Source: Bacteroidetes bacterium SCGC AAA795-G10 (GTDB lineage: Bacteria; Bacteroidota; Bacteroidia; Flavobacteriales; Flavobacteriaceae). From it: 64,000 nt of DNA. The notes beneath the pieces are model-generated. The model did no database searches and was not told the origin of the DNA. It saw nothing but the letters and a program-made list of their open reading frames with translations. Position numbers and translations under genes: made by a program. Of the stretch, positions 28,258-37,935 are shown piece after piece (position 1 is the first letter of the stretch; each line of letters starts with the position of its first letter). The stretch is from contig QFDA01000002.1 of assembly GCA_003130815.1 (NCBI GenBank), forward strand, positions 87,662-151,661, given 5' to 3'.

Positions 28258-30540
28258 TTATTTATCATCCATTTTATCTTTCAGATTTGCCAAAGCATCT
28301 AGATCACCTAGGGTTGTTTTTTCAGTGTTTGTTGAAGTAGTTTTGGCTGAAGATCTTTTAGCATTTTTTAATTCTTGATCCTTAAAAGTTGCCGTATGTG
28401 ATGCAACAACCCTTTTAAAATCTTTATTAAATTCTATAATTTTTAATGCAGCTTTTTCACCTTTTTTAAGTTTAGACCCATCCTCTTTCTCCATATGCCG
28501 AAGAGGTATAAAAGCAGTTATGTCTTCATTAAATCGTATAGTAGCACCTTTTTCTAAAACTTCAAAAATCTCACCTTCATGTGTTGTATTTAAGGCAAAA
28601 TCTTTCTCATACTTATCCCAAGGATTTTCTTTAGTATGTTTGTGGCCTAAACTAAGTTTCCGTCCGTCTACATCTAATTCAAGAACAATAACATCAATCT
28701 TTTGTCCCAATGTTAAAACTTCTGATGGATGTTTTACTTTTCTTGTCCAGGACAAATCTGAAATATATACCAATCCATCAATTCCTTCTTCTAGTTCAAT
28801 GAAGACTCCAAAATTGGTAAAATTTCTAACTAATCCTTTATGTTTCGACCCTAGTGGATATTTCGATGTGATGTCTGTCCATGGATCTGGTGAAATCTGC
28901 TTTATCCCGAGAGACATTTTTCGTGATTCCCTGTCAAGTGATAAAATAACAGCATCGACTTCATCTCCTACTTTAACAAAATCTTGAGCTGAGCGCAGAT
29001 GAGTAGACCAAGACATTTCGGAAACATGCACAAGACCTTCAACTCCTTCCTCTATTTCGACGAAAGCACCATAATCTGCAATAATTACGACTTTCCCTTT
29101 AACTTTATCTCCTTCTTTTAGATCTTTTGAAAGTTTATCCCATGGGTGGTCACTTAATTGTTTGAGACCTAGTTGTATACGAGATTTATTATCATCAAAA
29201 TCAAGTATTACTACATTTAATTTTTGGTCTAGTTCTAAAATTTCACTTGGGTGGTTTATTCTGCTCCACGAAAGGTCTGTAATATGTATTAATCCGTCAA
29301 CGCCACCCAGATCAATAAATACTCCATATGATGTTATATTTTTTACTATCCCTTCTAATACTTGACCTTTTTCTAACTGACCTATGATTTCTTTCTTTTG
29401 TTCTTCAATATCAGCTTCAATTAAAGCCTTATGAGAAACTACAACATTTTTGAATTCGTGATTAATTTTGACCACTTTAAATTCCATTGTTTTATTCACA
29501 TATTGATCATAATCTCTAATAGGTTTGACATCAATTTGAGAGCCCGGTAAAAAAGCCTCAATGCCAAATACATCTACAATCATTCCCCCTTTGGTTCTAC
29601 ATTTTACAAATCCACTAACAATTTCAGAATTATCATGGGCATTATTCACTCTATCCCAAGCTTTAATTACCCTAGCCTTTCTATGGGAAAGAACCAATTG
29701 ACCTGTTCGGTCTTCACGTGTGTCGACAATAACCTCTACTTTATCTCCAACCTTTAATTCAGGATTATATCTAAATTCATTAAGAGAAATTACTCCTTCA
29801 GATTTAGCATTAATGTCTATAATTGCCTCCCTGTCAGTCATATAAACTACTTTACCTTCTATGACATCCTCATCAGATGTGTCGACAAAATTATCTTTAA
29901 CTAATTTCTCAAACTCTTCAAGTTGTTTATTGTCAATGACCTCGATGCCATCTGCATAACTTTTCCAATTGAAGTTATCCAAAAAATCAGATTTTTTTTC
30001 TGTTCCAGATATTGAAGGTTTATCATTGTCTACATTTTTGGTTAATTCACTCTCAGTATTCTTTTTTAAGTTTGTTAATTCAGCCGCAGTATTCATAGCA
30101 GGAGCTACTTTAGTAGTAATTTTTTTCGCTGTAGTTGACTTTGCTGTTTTCTTCTTAGCAGATGCTGCTTTAGTAGTTGTTTTTTTTGTTGTAGTTGGCT
30201 TCGCTGATGTTTTCTTTGCAGATACTACTTTAGTTGTTGTTTTTTTTGCCGTAGTTGACTTCGCTGTTGTCTTCTTAGCAGATGTTGCTTTAATAGTTGT
30301 CTTTTTCGCTGTAGTTGACTTCGCTGTTGTCTTCTTAGCAGGTGCTTTAATAGTTGTCTTTTTCGCTGTAGTTGACTTCGCTGTTGTCTTCTTAGCAGAT
30401 GCTTTAGTAGTTGTCTTTTTCGCTGTAGTTGGCTTCGCTGTTGTCTTCTTAGCGGATGCTTTAGTAGTTGTCTTTTTCGTTGTATTTGACTTTACTGTTG
30501 TCTTCTTAGCAGCCTTATCTTCAATGGATTTATTAGCCAT
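28258..30540 (-). CDS. rpsA: 30S ribosomal protein S1 with a Lys/Thr/Ala-rich repeat extension
   Basis: Ribosomal S1, the mRNA-binding protein of the 30S subunit. Six S1 domains lie between about residue 222 and 725. The first starts DVIEGKVVYMTDREAIID and the last lies near AFIPLRHMEKEDG. The core matches the flavobacterial S1 (LDNFNWKSYADGI...). Unusual: residues 11-147 are seven repeats of a 19-20 residue unit (type AKKTTAKSTTAKKTTIKAP), making the protein 760 residues instead of about 590-620. The extension resembles histone H1-like bacterial tails. It is read in frame with the core and starts at ATG 30540. A T9 terminator follows the gene. Confidence 0.96.
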   Translation of the reverse strand: MANKSIEDKAAKKTTVKSNTTKKTTTKASAKKTTAKPTTAKKTTTKASAKKTTAKSTTAKKTTIKAPAKKTTAKSTTAKKTTIKATSAKKTTAKSTTAKKTTTKVVSAKKTSAKPTTTKKTTTKAASAKKKTAKSTTAKKITTKVAPAMNTAAELTNLKKNTESELTKNVDNDKPSISGTEKKSDFLDNFNWKSYADGIEVIDNKQLEEFEKLVKDNFVDTSDEDVIEGKVVYMTDREAIIDINAKSEGVISLNEFRYNPELKVGDKVEVIVDTREDRTGQLVLSHRKARVIKAWDRVNNAHDNSEIVSGFVKCRTKGGMIVDVFGIEAFLPGSQIDVKPIRDYDQYVNKTMEFKVVKINHEFKNVVVSHKALIEADIEEQKKEIIGQLEKGQVLEGIVKNITSYGVFIDLGGVDGLIHITDLSWSRINHPSEILELDQKLNVVILDFDDNKSRIQLGLKQLSDHPWDKLSKDLKEGDKVKGKVVIIADYGAFVEIEEGVEGLVHVSEMSWSTHLRSAQDFVKVGDEVDAVILSLDRESRKMSLGIKQISPDPWTDITSKYPLGSKHKGLVRNFTNFGVFIELEEGIDGLVYISDLSWTRKVKHPSEVLTLGQKIDVIVLELDVDGRKLSLGHKHTKENPWDKYEKDFALNTTHEGEIFEVLEKGATIRFNEDITAFIPLRHMEKEDGSKLKKGEKAALKIIEFNKDFKRVVASHTATFKDQELKNAKRSSAKTTSTNTEKTTLGDLDALANLKDKMDDK
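30100..30510 (-). repeat. rpsA: Tandem 57/60-bp repeat encoding the S1 N-terminal tail
   Basis: Seven head-to-tail units, three of 57 bp then four of 60 bp, coding residues 11-147 of S1. Units differ at a few positions (KPTT/KSTT, KAS/KAP/KATS/KVVS). Unit length keeps the reading frame, so copy-number change by slippage would alter only tail length. On the plus strand the region gives a spurious 211-codon antisense frame. Confidence 0.92.
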
Positions 30541-30643
30541 TTCTGTTTTTTTGTATCCTGCCGTTGGGGAAACCTTAAATTACCTTGGCAGAAGGGGTTT
30601 TTAATGATTTTGTTTGCTTTCGGTGTTCCAAACTAATTAAAAG
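30541..30643 (-). promoter_or_regulatory. Structured rpsA leader, candidate autoregulatory RNA
   Basis: The roughly 100-nt leader has one clear stem: TTCTGCC (30593-30587) with GGCAGGA (30562-30556), 7 bp with one G-U. Its loop contains GGTTT (30574-30570), which can pair with AAACC (30600-30596) just 5' of the stem, a possible H-type pseudoknot. A second small hairpin, GTTTG with CAAAC, lies further upstream. Control of S1 by its own leader is known in E. coli. The role here is inferred. Confidence 0.5.
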
Positions 30644-30647
30644 CGTG

Positions 30648-30677
30648 CAAATATAATAGTAATGATTTGAACTTCAA
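30648..30677 (-). promoter_or_regulatory. Promoter of rpsA
   Basis: On the minus strand TTG (30677-30675), a 19-nt spacer and TATATTTG (30655-30648) fit the Bacteroidota consensus exactly. Transcription should begin near 30643. Confidence 0.8.
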
Positions 30678-30693
30678 ATATTTTTTTTCATTT

Positions 30694-31377
30694 TCACACT
30701 ATTTGATTTTTTATGTAAGTTAATAACTTTTCGTATGCATCATCTAATGTCATATTACCTACATCAATTTCTATAGCATCAACTGCTTTTTTGAGAGGGC
30801 TATTTACTCTTTTTGTGTCTAACTTGTCTCTCATTTTTAAGTTATCTAGTACCATTTTATAAGTCTGATTAATTCCTTGTTTTGATTGTTCTAAATATCT
30901 TCTTTTAGCTCTAACTTCAACTTTTGCACTGAGAAAAAACTTACATTCTGCATTTGGGAAAACAATAGTACCAATATCTCTTCCATCCATAATAATTCCC
31001 TTATTTTTTCCAAATTCTTTCTGTTTATTTACCAAAAGTAGGCGCAACTCTGGTATTTTTGCCACATTACTAACTTCATTTGTTACATAAGTCTCACGAA
31101 TTTCATGACTAACATCTTCATTATTTAAAAAGATTTTTTGTTCTTCGTTAATTTTTTTAAAGTCTATGTTTATTTCAGATAAATATTTCACAAAAACATT
31201 TGGTCTTAATATTCTTTCGGGATCTAATCTTAATGCAAAAAGCGTAGCAGCTCGATACATTGAACCTGAGTCGATATGGATATATCCTAATGTATTTGAC
31301 AAGCGTTTAGCAATGGAACTTTTCCCTGTGGAGGCAGGACCATCAAGGGTAATTATAATTTTTTTACGGTTTGCCAT
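30694..31377 (-). CDS. cmk: Cytidylate kinase
   Basis: Phosphorylates CMP and dCMP. P-loop GPASTGKSS at residues 13-21, IDSGSMYRAAT near 35-45 and the DGRDIGTIVFP motif near 152. 227 residues is normal. It lies 9 nt after lon and upstream of rpsA, the conserved cmk-rpsA arrangement, although rpsA has its own promoter here. Confidence 0.96.
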   Translation of the reverse strand: MANRKKIIITLDGPASTGKSSIAKRLSNTLGYIHIDSGSMYRAATLFALRLDPERILRPNVFVKYLSEINIDFKKINEEQKIFLNNEDVSHEIRETYVTNEVSNVAKIPELRLLLVNKQKEFGKNKGIIMDGRDIGTIVFPNAECKFFLSAKVEVRAKRRYLEQSKQGINQTYKMVLDNLKMRDKLDTKRVNSPLKKAVDAIEIDVGNMTLDDAYEKLLTYIKNQIV

Positions 31378-31386
31378 AAAATTTAT

Positions 31387-33852
31387 TTACAACTTAGCTG
31401 TTGTAAAATTTTTTGCTCCTCTTACCTTTTTACTAGTTATAGAGATTTCAATTACTTCTTTCATCTCTTTGACAAAATGAAATTTAAGCCCTTTCAAATA
31501 GCTCTTATGAATTTCTTCGATGTCCTTTTTATTTTCTTCGCATATTATTATCTCTTTAATTTTAGATCTCTTAGCTGCAAGAATCTTTTCTTTAATTCCT
31601 CCAACTGGAAGAACTTTTCCTCTAAGTGTAATTTCACCAGTCATAGCTAAATTCTTTTTTACCCGTTTTTGAGTTAGTAAAGAAACTATGGAAGTTAACA
31701 TCGTAATTCCTGCACTTGGACCATCTTTTGGAGTTGCACCTTCTGGGACATGAATATGGTAATTATAAGCATCAAAACTAAATTTTGAAATACCCAATTC
31801 GTTTGCATTAGCTTTGATATATTCCATCGCTATTGTAGCTGATTCCTTCATAATTTTACCTAAGTTACCAGTTATTGTAAGATTACCTTTACCTAAGGAT
31901 ATAGCAGATTCAATAAAGAGTATATCTCCACCCACAGCAGTCCAAGCAAGACCAGTAACAACTCCTGCTACATTATTATTCTCATAAAAATCTCTATGAA
32001 CTTTCACAGGTCCTAAAATTTTGAATAAGTCTTGGATGTCAGGATTGTTATTATAATCTTCGTTCATAGCGAGAGACTTTGCAGCAAAACGAACTGCCTT
32101 GGCAACTTGTTTCTCTAATGCTCTTACCCCAGACTCTCTTGTATAACCTTCAGTGATTTTTTCTAAAACAGATCTTTTCAATTTTAAGTGTTTTTTTTCC
32201 AAACCATGCTCCTTCAGTTGTTTTGGTAACAAGAATTTTTGAGCAATAGATGTTTTTTCTTCAATAGTGTAACCACTCACATTAATCATTTCCATTCTAT
32301 CCCTTAATGCACTGCTGATTGGATCTAAGCTATTGGCAGTAGCGATAAACATAACTTTTGAAAGATCAAAACCCATTTCCAAAAAATTATCGTAAAAGTC
32401 TGTATTTTGTTCTGGATCTAAAACCTCAAGTAATGCCGAAGCAGGATCACCCTGAAAACTAGAAGATATTTTATCAATCTCATCTAAAACAAAAACTGGA
32501 TTTGATGTGCCTGCTTTTTTTAAACTTTGTAAAATTCTACCTGGAAGAGCTCCTATATATGTTTTTCTATGTCCCCTAATTTCAGCTTCGTCTCTCATCC
32601 CTCCAAGTGAAATACGGACATATTTTCTTCCAAGTGCTTCAGAAATTGACTTTCCTAAGGAAGTCTTACCTACACCGGGTGGTCCAAACAAACAAAGAAT
32701 AGGTGATTTCATATCATTTCTAAGTTTTAGAACAGCCAAATATTCAATAACTCTTTTTTTGACTTGATCTAAACCAAAGTGGTCTCTATTAAGAATCTTT
32801 TCAGCACGGTTTAGATCAAAATTATCTTTTGAAAATTCATTCCAAGGAAGGTCTAAAAATAAATCCAAATAATTTCTTTGAATTGAATATTCAGCCACTT
32901 GAGGATTCATTCTCTGCATTTTAATTAATTCTTTATCAAAATGGTTTTTTACATCAATATTCCATTTTTTATTTTTGGCTTTATTTCTCATTTCCTCAAC
33001 TTCTTCTTCATAAGAAACTCCACCTAATTCCTCTTGAATAGTTTTCATTTGTTGATGCAAATAATATTCACGTTGCTGGGAATCTATCTCTGAACGAACC
33101 CGAGATTGAATGTCGTTTTTCAAAGCTAACTTTTGATACTCTTGATTCATGTATTTCAAGCACATGGTTGCCCTTTGAAACAAATCTAATTCCGAAAGTA
33201 TTTTTTGCTTGTCGGCAACATTCACATTCATATTAGATGCAACAAAATTTATTAAAAATGAAGGAGTTTGTATATTTTTTATTGCAAAAGAAGCTTCAGA
33301 CGGAATATTTGGATTTTCGTTAATTATTTGTAGGGCTAAATCTTTAATTGAATCAATTGTTGCAGTAAATTTTTTATCATTTTTTTTCGAGAAACTTTCC
33401 TTTATTGATTCAATAGAAGCTTTCATGTAGGGCTTCTCTTCTATAATTTTTTTTATTTTAAAACGTTTCTTCCCTTGTATTATAATGGTTGTATTACCAT
33501 CTGGCATTTTTAAAACTCTTAAAATCTGAGCAACAGTTCCTATTTTATGAATATCTTCTAAATTTGGATTTTCTATAGCCTCGTTTTGTTGAGCAACTAC
33601 ACCAATGATTTTGTTAGTGGCATTAGCATCTTTTATTAGTTTTATAGATTTGTCTCGTCCAGCAGTAATTGGTATTACAACACCAGGAAATAAAACCGTA
33701 TTTCTTAAGGGTAAGATTGGAACAATTTCAGGTAAAGATTCACTTTCTAATGCTTCTTCATCCTCAGTAGTCATTAGAGGTATTAAATCTGCTTCTGATT
33801 CAATATCACGAAGCGACAAATTGTCAAGGTTACTAAAAAAGGATTGAGCCAT
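31387..33852 (-). CDS. lon: ATP-dependent protease Lon (endopeptidase La)
   Basis: Cytoplasmic AAA+ serine protease that degrades damaged and regulatory proteins. The N-terminal substrate domain starts near residue 43 ([16 protein letters not shown]), Walker [10 protein letters not shown] is near 390, and the Ser/Lys dyad is in KDGPSAG (Ser about 713) and [11 protein letters not shown] (Lys about 756). 821 residues is normal. Three GTCA/TGAC repeats lie just upstream of the start. Confidence 0.97.
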   Translation of the reverse strand: MAQSFFSNLDNLSLRDIESEADLIPLMTTEDEEALESESLPEIVPILPLRNTVLFPGVVIPITAGRDKSIKLIKDANATNKIIGVVAQQNEAIENPNLEDIHKIGTVAQILRVLKMPDGNTTIIIQGKKRFKIKKIIEEKPYMKASIESIKESFSKKNDKKFTATIDSIKDLALQIINENPNIPSEASFAIKNIQTPSFLINFVASNMNVNVADKQKILSELDLFQRATMCLKYMNQEYQKLALKNDIQSRVRSEIDSQQREYYLHQQMKTIQEELGGVSYEEEVEEMRNKAKNKKWNIDVKNHFDKELIKMQRMNPQVAEYSIQRNYLDLFLDLPWNEFSKDNFDLNRAEKILNRDHFGLDQVKKRVIEYLAVLKLRNDMKSPILCLFGPPGVGKTSLGKSISEALGRKYVRISLGGMRDEAEIRGHRKTYIGALPGRILQSLKKAGTSNPVFVLDEIDKISSSFQGDPASALLEVLDPEQNTDFYDNFLEMGFDLSKVMFIATANSLDPISSALRDRMEMINVSGYTIEEKTSIAQKFLLPKQLKEHGLEKKHLKLKRSVLEKITEGYTRESGVRALEKQVAKAVRFAAKSLAMNEDYNNNPDIQDLFKILGPVKVHRDFYENNNVAGVVTGLAWTAVGGDILFIESAISLGKGNLTITGNLGKIMKESATIAMEYIKANANELGISKFSFDAYNYHIHVPEGATPKDGPSAGITMLTSIVSLLTQKRVKKNLAMTGEITLRGKVLPVGGIKEKILAAKRSKIKEIIICEENKKDIEEIHKSYLKGLKFHFVKEMKEVIEISITSKKVRGAKNFTTAKL

Positions 33853-34081
33853 CAGATTTTATAAGTCATTTTGTCATATTTTGTTTGTCATTTTAAATAA
33901 ATATCTAATAACAAATAAAAATTATAATTAACGTATTATGAACATATATAATGTCAATAGTTGTGCCATTTAAGTTTTTTTGGCATTTAAGTTCAATGTT
34001 AGAATTTTTATAAAGTGAACAGTATGGAAATTAAAATCTTTTGAATGATCTCTTTTTTGTTTTTATTTTTTAAAATTGACC

Positions 34082-35398
34082 TTATTTTTTTGGTATTCTA
34101 GCTAACATTAAAGCTCCAAGAAAGAAAAATATTATAAAAAACAAAATCCCATTTCGCATGCTTCCTGATATCTGGTCAATCAATCCAAAACATAACATTC
34201 CTATTACAATTCCAATTTTTTCTGTTACGTCATAAAAACTAAAAAATGAAGTTGTATCCAAGGTTTTCGGTAATAATTTTGAATAAGTGGATCTAGATAA
34301 TGATTGTAATCCACCCATTACCATACCTACTAATCCTGCGATGGAATAAAATTGAGATGGTGTTTTTACATTATAAGCTAGGATACAAAGGATAATCCAA
34401 ATAATATTTATTGCAATTAAAACTTTAATATTTCCAAATCGTTCGGAAGCTCTTGCAGTTAATATTGCTCCAAAGATTGCAACAATTTGAATCAATAAAA
34501 TACTTACAATTAAACCGACTGTTTTTTGATTTGAGTCTGACCATGCAATTTCTTCTTCACCAAAATAAGCTGCCACCAACAAAACCGTCTGTAAGGCCAT
34601 ACTGTAGAGAAAAAAGGCAGGTAAAAATCGCCTTAATCTTGAAAGATTTTTTAGTTGTATGAAAACAGATTTAAGTTTTCGGTAACCATTTAATAATATA
34701 TCCTTCGTTATTTTTGACTTATGATTACTTTTCGGTAAAAAATAAAACGAATATTGACTAAATAATGCCCACCAAATTCCTACAGAAACAAAAGAAAATT
34801 TCATCGCCTGAAGTGAGGCATCTGTTTTATTACCATCAATTCCAAATAAATTAGGCTGCATTATCATAGTTAAATTTGCAAGAAGTAAAATTACACTTCC
34901 TACATATCCGTAGGAAAACCCTCTGGCACTCACTCTATCCTGCTGTTCAGGATATGCTATGTCAGGTAGATAGGAATTGTAGAAAACTAGGCTAGACCAC
35001 AAGCCTATCATCGCCAAAAAATAAAAAATTAAACCTAAATAGATTGTTTCTAGTTCAAACCAATATAATCCGATACAAGATAAGGAGCCTATGTAGACAA
35101 AAATTTTCATGAATTTTTTTTTATCACCTATATAATCAGCAATACCAGATAAAAGCGGTGAGAAAGAAGCAATGATCAAAAAAGCAACTGCAGTCAAAAA
35201 ACTTATAACTGCTGTATTTTTTACTTGATATCCTAAAATATTTATTGTGTTTATATCAGAAAAAATTGCACCATAGTAGATTGGGAATATAGCCGATGAT
35301 ATGACAAGAGAATAAACTGAATTAGCCCAATCATAAAATGCCCAAGCATTTATAAGTTTACTACTCCCCTTTTTTAAAGGAGTTTTTGTAATCATCAT
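34082..35398 (-). CDS. MFS transporter, Atg22/UMF1-like family
   Basis: Integral membrane transporter of 438 residues with about 11-12 hydrophobic segments. The opening INAWAFYDWANSVYSLVISS is characteristic of the UMF1/Atg22-like branch of the major facilitator superfamily. The substrate is unknown; yeast Atg22 exports amino acids from the vacuole, but bacterial members are largely uncharacterised. The 229 nt between it and lon hold no gene. Confidence 0.88.
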   Translation of the reverse strand: MMITKTPLKKGSSKLINAWAFYDWANSVYSLVISSAIFPIYYGAIFSDINTINILGYQVKNTAVISFLTAVAFLIIASFSPLLSGIADYIGDKKKFMKIFVYIGSLSCIGLYWFELETIYLGLIFYFLAMIGLWSSLVFYNSYLPDIAYPEQQDRVSARGFSYGYVGSVILLLANLTMIMQPNLFGIDGNKTDASLQAMKFSFVSVGIWWALFSQYSFYFLPKSNHKSKITKDILLNGYRKLKSVFIQLKNLSRLRRFLPAFFLYSMALQTVLLVAAYFGEEEIAWSDSNQKTVGLIVSILLIQIVAIFGAILTARASERFGNIKVLIAINIIWIILCILAYNVKTPSQFYSIAGLVGMVMGGLQSLSRSTYSKLLPKTLDTTSFFSFYDVTEKIGIVIGMLCFGLIDQISGSMRNGILFFIIFFFLGALMLARIPKK

Positions 35399-35525
35399 TT
35401 CAAAATTTGATCTACCAATGTAATAAAATACTATTATACTGAATCAAGTATAATGATAAAGTTTAATTTCGAATTGTGATTTTTTTACCTAAAAAAAGAT
35501 TCATTATTTTTAAACAAAAATTACT

Positions 35526-36008
35526 ATGAGAGCAATTCCCATCTTATTTATTTTAATTTACTTAGTATCGTGTAACGTTAAATCTCAAAGTAATAACAAT
35601 CATGATAAAAAATATGAAGTCACCAAGACGGAAAACGAATGGAAATCAGAGTTATCAAAAATGTCATATTATGTTCTAAGAGAAGCAGGTACTGAGAGAG
35701 CATTTACCGGAATTTTAAACTACAATAAAAAAAAGGGTACATATGTCTGTGCGGGATGCAAGGCACCATTGTATGATTCCAAATATAAATATGAATCAGG
35801 ATCGGGTTGGCCTTCTTTCGATAGAGGAATTGAAGAAAATCTTGAATATGACGTAGATTATAAAATTGGTTATCCAAGATCAGAATTAAAATGTAACAAA
35901 TGTGGAGGACATTTAGGACATATGTTTAATGATGGTCCAAAAAATACAACTGGACAGAGACACTGTATAAATTCTGCTGCATTAATTTTTATTCCTGCAA
36001 ATGAGTGA
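35526..36008 (+). CDS. msrB: Peptide-methionine (R)-S-oxide reductase, exported lipoprotein form
   Basis: Reduces methionine-R-sulfoxide in proteins. N-terminal lipoprotein signal with LVSC (Cys16) followed by Asn, so probably a periplasm-facing lipoprotein. Zinc ligands are in CAGC and CNKC, GSGWPSF is the substrate motif, and the catalytic Cys is in GQRHCINSA. It overlaps the next msrB by 8 nt, so the two are made together. Confidence 0.95.
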   Translation: MRAIPILFILIYLVSCNVKSQSNNNHDKKYEVTKTENEWKSELSKMSYYVLREAGTERAFTGILNYNKKKGTYVCAGCKAPLYDSKYKYESGSGWPSFDRGIEENLEYDVDYKIGYPRSELKCNKCGGHLGHMFNDGPKNTTGQRHCINSAALIFIPANE

Positions 36009-36414
36009 TTCTAAAAATTTTCCTGTTTCAAAATCTGAAGCAGATTGGAAAAAGTTATTAAAGCCTGATGAATTCCATATTTTAAGGGAGAAGGGAACTG
36101 AACTTCCTTTCAGCGGTAAATACAACAATCATTTTGAAAAGGGGGTATACAAGTGTAAAGGTTGTAGTGCACCACTATATAGATCTGAAAATAAATTTGA
36201 CAGTCACTGTGGTTGGCCAAGCTATGACATGGCTATACCTGGTGCTATTGAGTACATTAAAGATTCAAGCCATGGGATGCAACGAATTGAAATAGTTTGC
36301 GCTCAATGTGGTGGTCACCAAGGACACGTATTTAATGACGGTCCCACCCTCACTGGAAAGAGATATTGCGTTAATTCTGCTAGTATTAAGTTTATTGAAG
36401 AAAATAAATTTTAA
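36001..36414 (+). CDS. msrB: Peptide-methionine (R)-S-oxide reductase, cytoplasmic form
   Basis: Second MsrB, 137 residues, without any signal peptide and so cytoplasmic. Zinc CxxC pairs CKGC and CAQC, the CGWPSYD substrate motif, and the catalytic Cys in KRYCVNSAS. It is only partly similar to the preceding paralogue, so the duplication is old. The pair gives repair on both sides of the inner membrane. Confidence 0.95.
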   Translation: MSDSKNFPVSKSEADWKKLLKPDEFHILREKGTELPFSGKYNNHFEKGVYKCKGCSAPLYRSENKFDSHCGWPSYDMAIPGAIEYIKDSSHGMQRIEIVCAQCGGHQGHVFNDGPTLTGKRYCVNSASIKFIEENKF

Positions 36415-36466
36415 AAATTTATTACCCATATTTTGTAAATTAGTAAATGAATTTAAATGACATCTA

Positions 36467-37855
36467 ATGACTGAATACGACATCATAATTATAGGCAGCG
36501 GTCCTGGGGGGTATGTTACCGCAATTCGATCTTCACAATTAGGATTTAAAACTGCGATAGTAGAAAAAGAAAGCCTTGGAGGTGTTTGCCTGAATTGGGG
36601 TTGTATTCCAACAAAAGCTTTATTAAAATCAGCTCAAGTTTTTGATTATTTAAAACATGCCGAAGATTATGGTCTTAAAATTAAAGAATATGATAAAGAC
36701 TTTAAGTCAGTAATTAATCGGAGTAGAGAGGTTGCTGCAGGAATGAGTAAAGGGGTTCAATTTTTAATGAAAAAAAATAAGATTGATATTATTAATGGAC
36801 ATGGGAAAGTTCTACCCGGAAAAAAAGTAAGTGTTTCAAATGGTAAAAAGACTGAAGAATACTTGGCAAAGCATATTATTATTGCCACTGGTGCAAGATC
36901 AAGAGAATTACCAACGATACCACAGAACGGCAAAAACATAATTGGTTATCGAAAAGCAATGACTTTAGAAAAGCAACCCAAAAAACTTATTATTGTAGGT
37001 TCCGGAGCAATTGGTATTGAATTTGCATATTTCTATAATGCAATGGGTACAGAAGTCGTAATTGTAGAATACCTTGATCGAATTTTACCAGTCGAAGATG
37101 AAGAAGTATCAAAACAGCTAGAACGCTCATTTAAAAAGAGTGGGATTAAAATTTACACAAATGCTGAAGTAAAAAAAGTTGAAACAAATAATAAGTCTGT
37201 TGACGTTATAATAAAAACGAAAAGTAACGAGGAAATAATTAATGCTGATATTGTTCTCTCTGCTGTTGGAATTAAAACTAACATTGAAAATATAGGTCTC
37301 GAAGATGTTGGTATAGCAGTTGACAATGATAAAATTATGGTTAATAATTTTTATCAAACAAACTTACCAGGTTATTATGCAATAGGTGATGTAACTAGAG
37401 GACAGTCTTTAGCCCATGTCGCATCTGCAGAGGGTATATTATGTGTTGAAAAAATTGCAGGTCATAACTTAGAACCTTTGGATTATGGAAATGTACCTGG
37501 TTGTACTTATTGTACTCCAGAAGTTGCATCTGTTGGGATGACAGAAGCTCAGGCAAAAGAAAAGGGCTATGAAATAAAAGTTGGAAAGTTTCCTTTTTCC
37601 GCATCAGGTAAAGCTCAAGCGGGGGGTAATCCAGAGGGGTTTGTCAAAGTTATATTTGATGCAAAATATGGGGAATGGCTTGGTTGCCACATGATAGGTT
37701 CTGGCGTTACAGATATGATAGCTGAAGCGGTGATTGGAAGAAAACTAGAAACAACAGGACAAGAAGTTTTAAAAACTGTCCATCCACACCCTACCATGAG
37801 TGAAGCTGTGATGGAAGCTGTCGCAGATGCATATGATGAAGTGATTCACATATAA
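36467..37855 (+). CDS. lpdA: Dihydrolipoyl dehydrogenase (E3)
   Basis: FAD enzyme that reoxidises lipoyl groups of the pyruvate and 2-oxoglutarate dehydrogenase complexes and the glycine cleavage system. N-terminal GSGPGGY dinucleotide motif (10-16), redox pair Cys41 and Cys46 in CLNWGC, NAD-binding GSGAIGIEF near 180, and the C-terminal HPHPTMSEAVMEA His-Glu pair. 462 residues is normal. Confidence 0.97.
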   Translation: MTEYDIIIIGSGPGGYVTAIRSSQLGFKTAIVEKESLGGVCLNWGCIPTKALLKSAQVFDYLKHAEDYGLKIKEYDKDFKSVINRSREVAAGMSKGVQFLMKKNKIDIINGHGKVLPGKKVSVSNGKKTEEYLAKHIIIATGARSRELPTIPQNGKNIIGYRKAMTLEKQPKKLIIVGSGAIGIEFAYFYNAMGTEVVIVEYLDRILPVEDEEVSKQLERSFKKSGIKIYTNAEVKKVETNNKSVDVIIKTKSNEEIINADIVLSAVGIKTNIENIGLEDVGIAVDNDKIMVNNFYQTNLPGYYAIGDVTRGQSLAHVASAEGILCVEKIAGHNLEPLDYGNVPGCTYCTPEVASVGMTEAQAKEKGYEIKVGKFPFSASGKAQAGGNPEGFVKVIFDAKYGEWLGCHMIGSGVTDMIAEAVIGRKLETTGQEVLKTVHPHPTMSEAVMEAVADAYDEVIHI

Positions 37856-37935
37856 ATTTACATCTTATTCAAACTATTTTTTTTTAGATTTAGGATAAAT
37901 ATTTTTAAACTTTTTTTTCAACAGAATTTAGAATT

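Noticed and set aside
29969..30604. A 211-codon plus-strand frame opposite the start of rpsA
   Set aside because: It is the antisense shadow of the S1 repeat (Val/Phe/Ala-rich low-complexity protein). The minus-strand frame carries the clear S1 domains.
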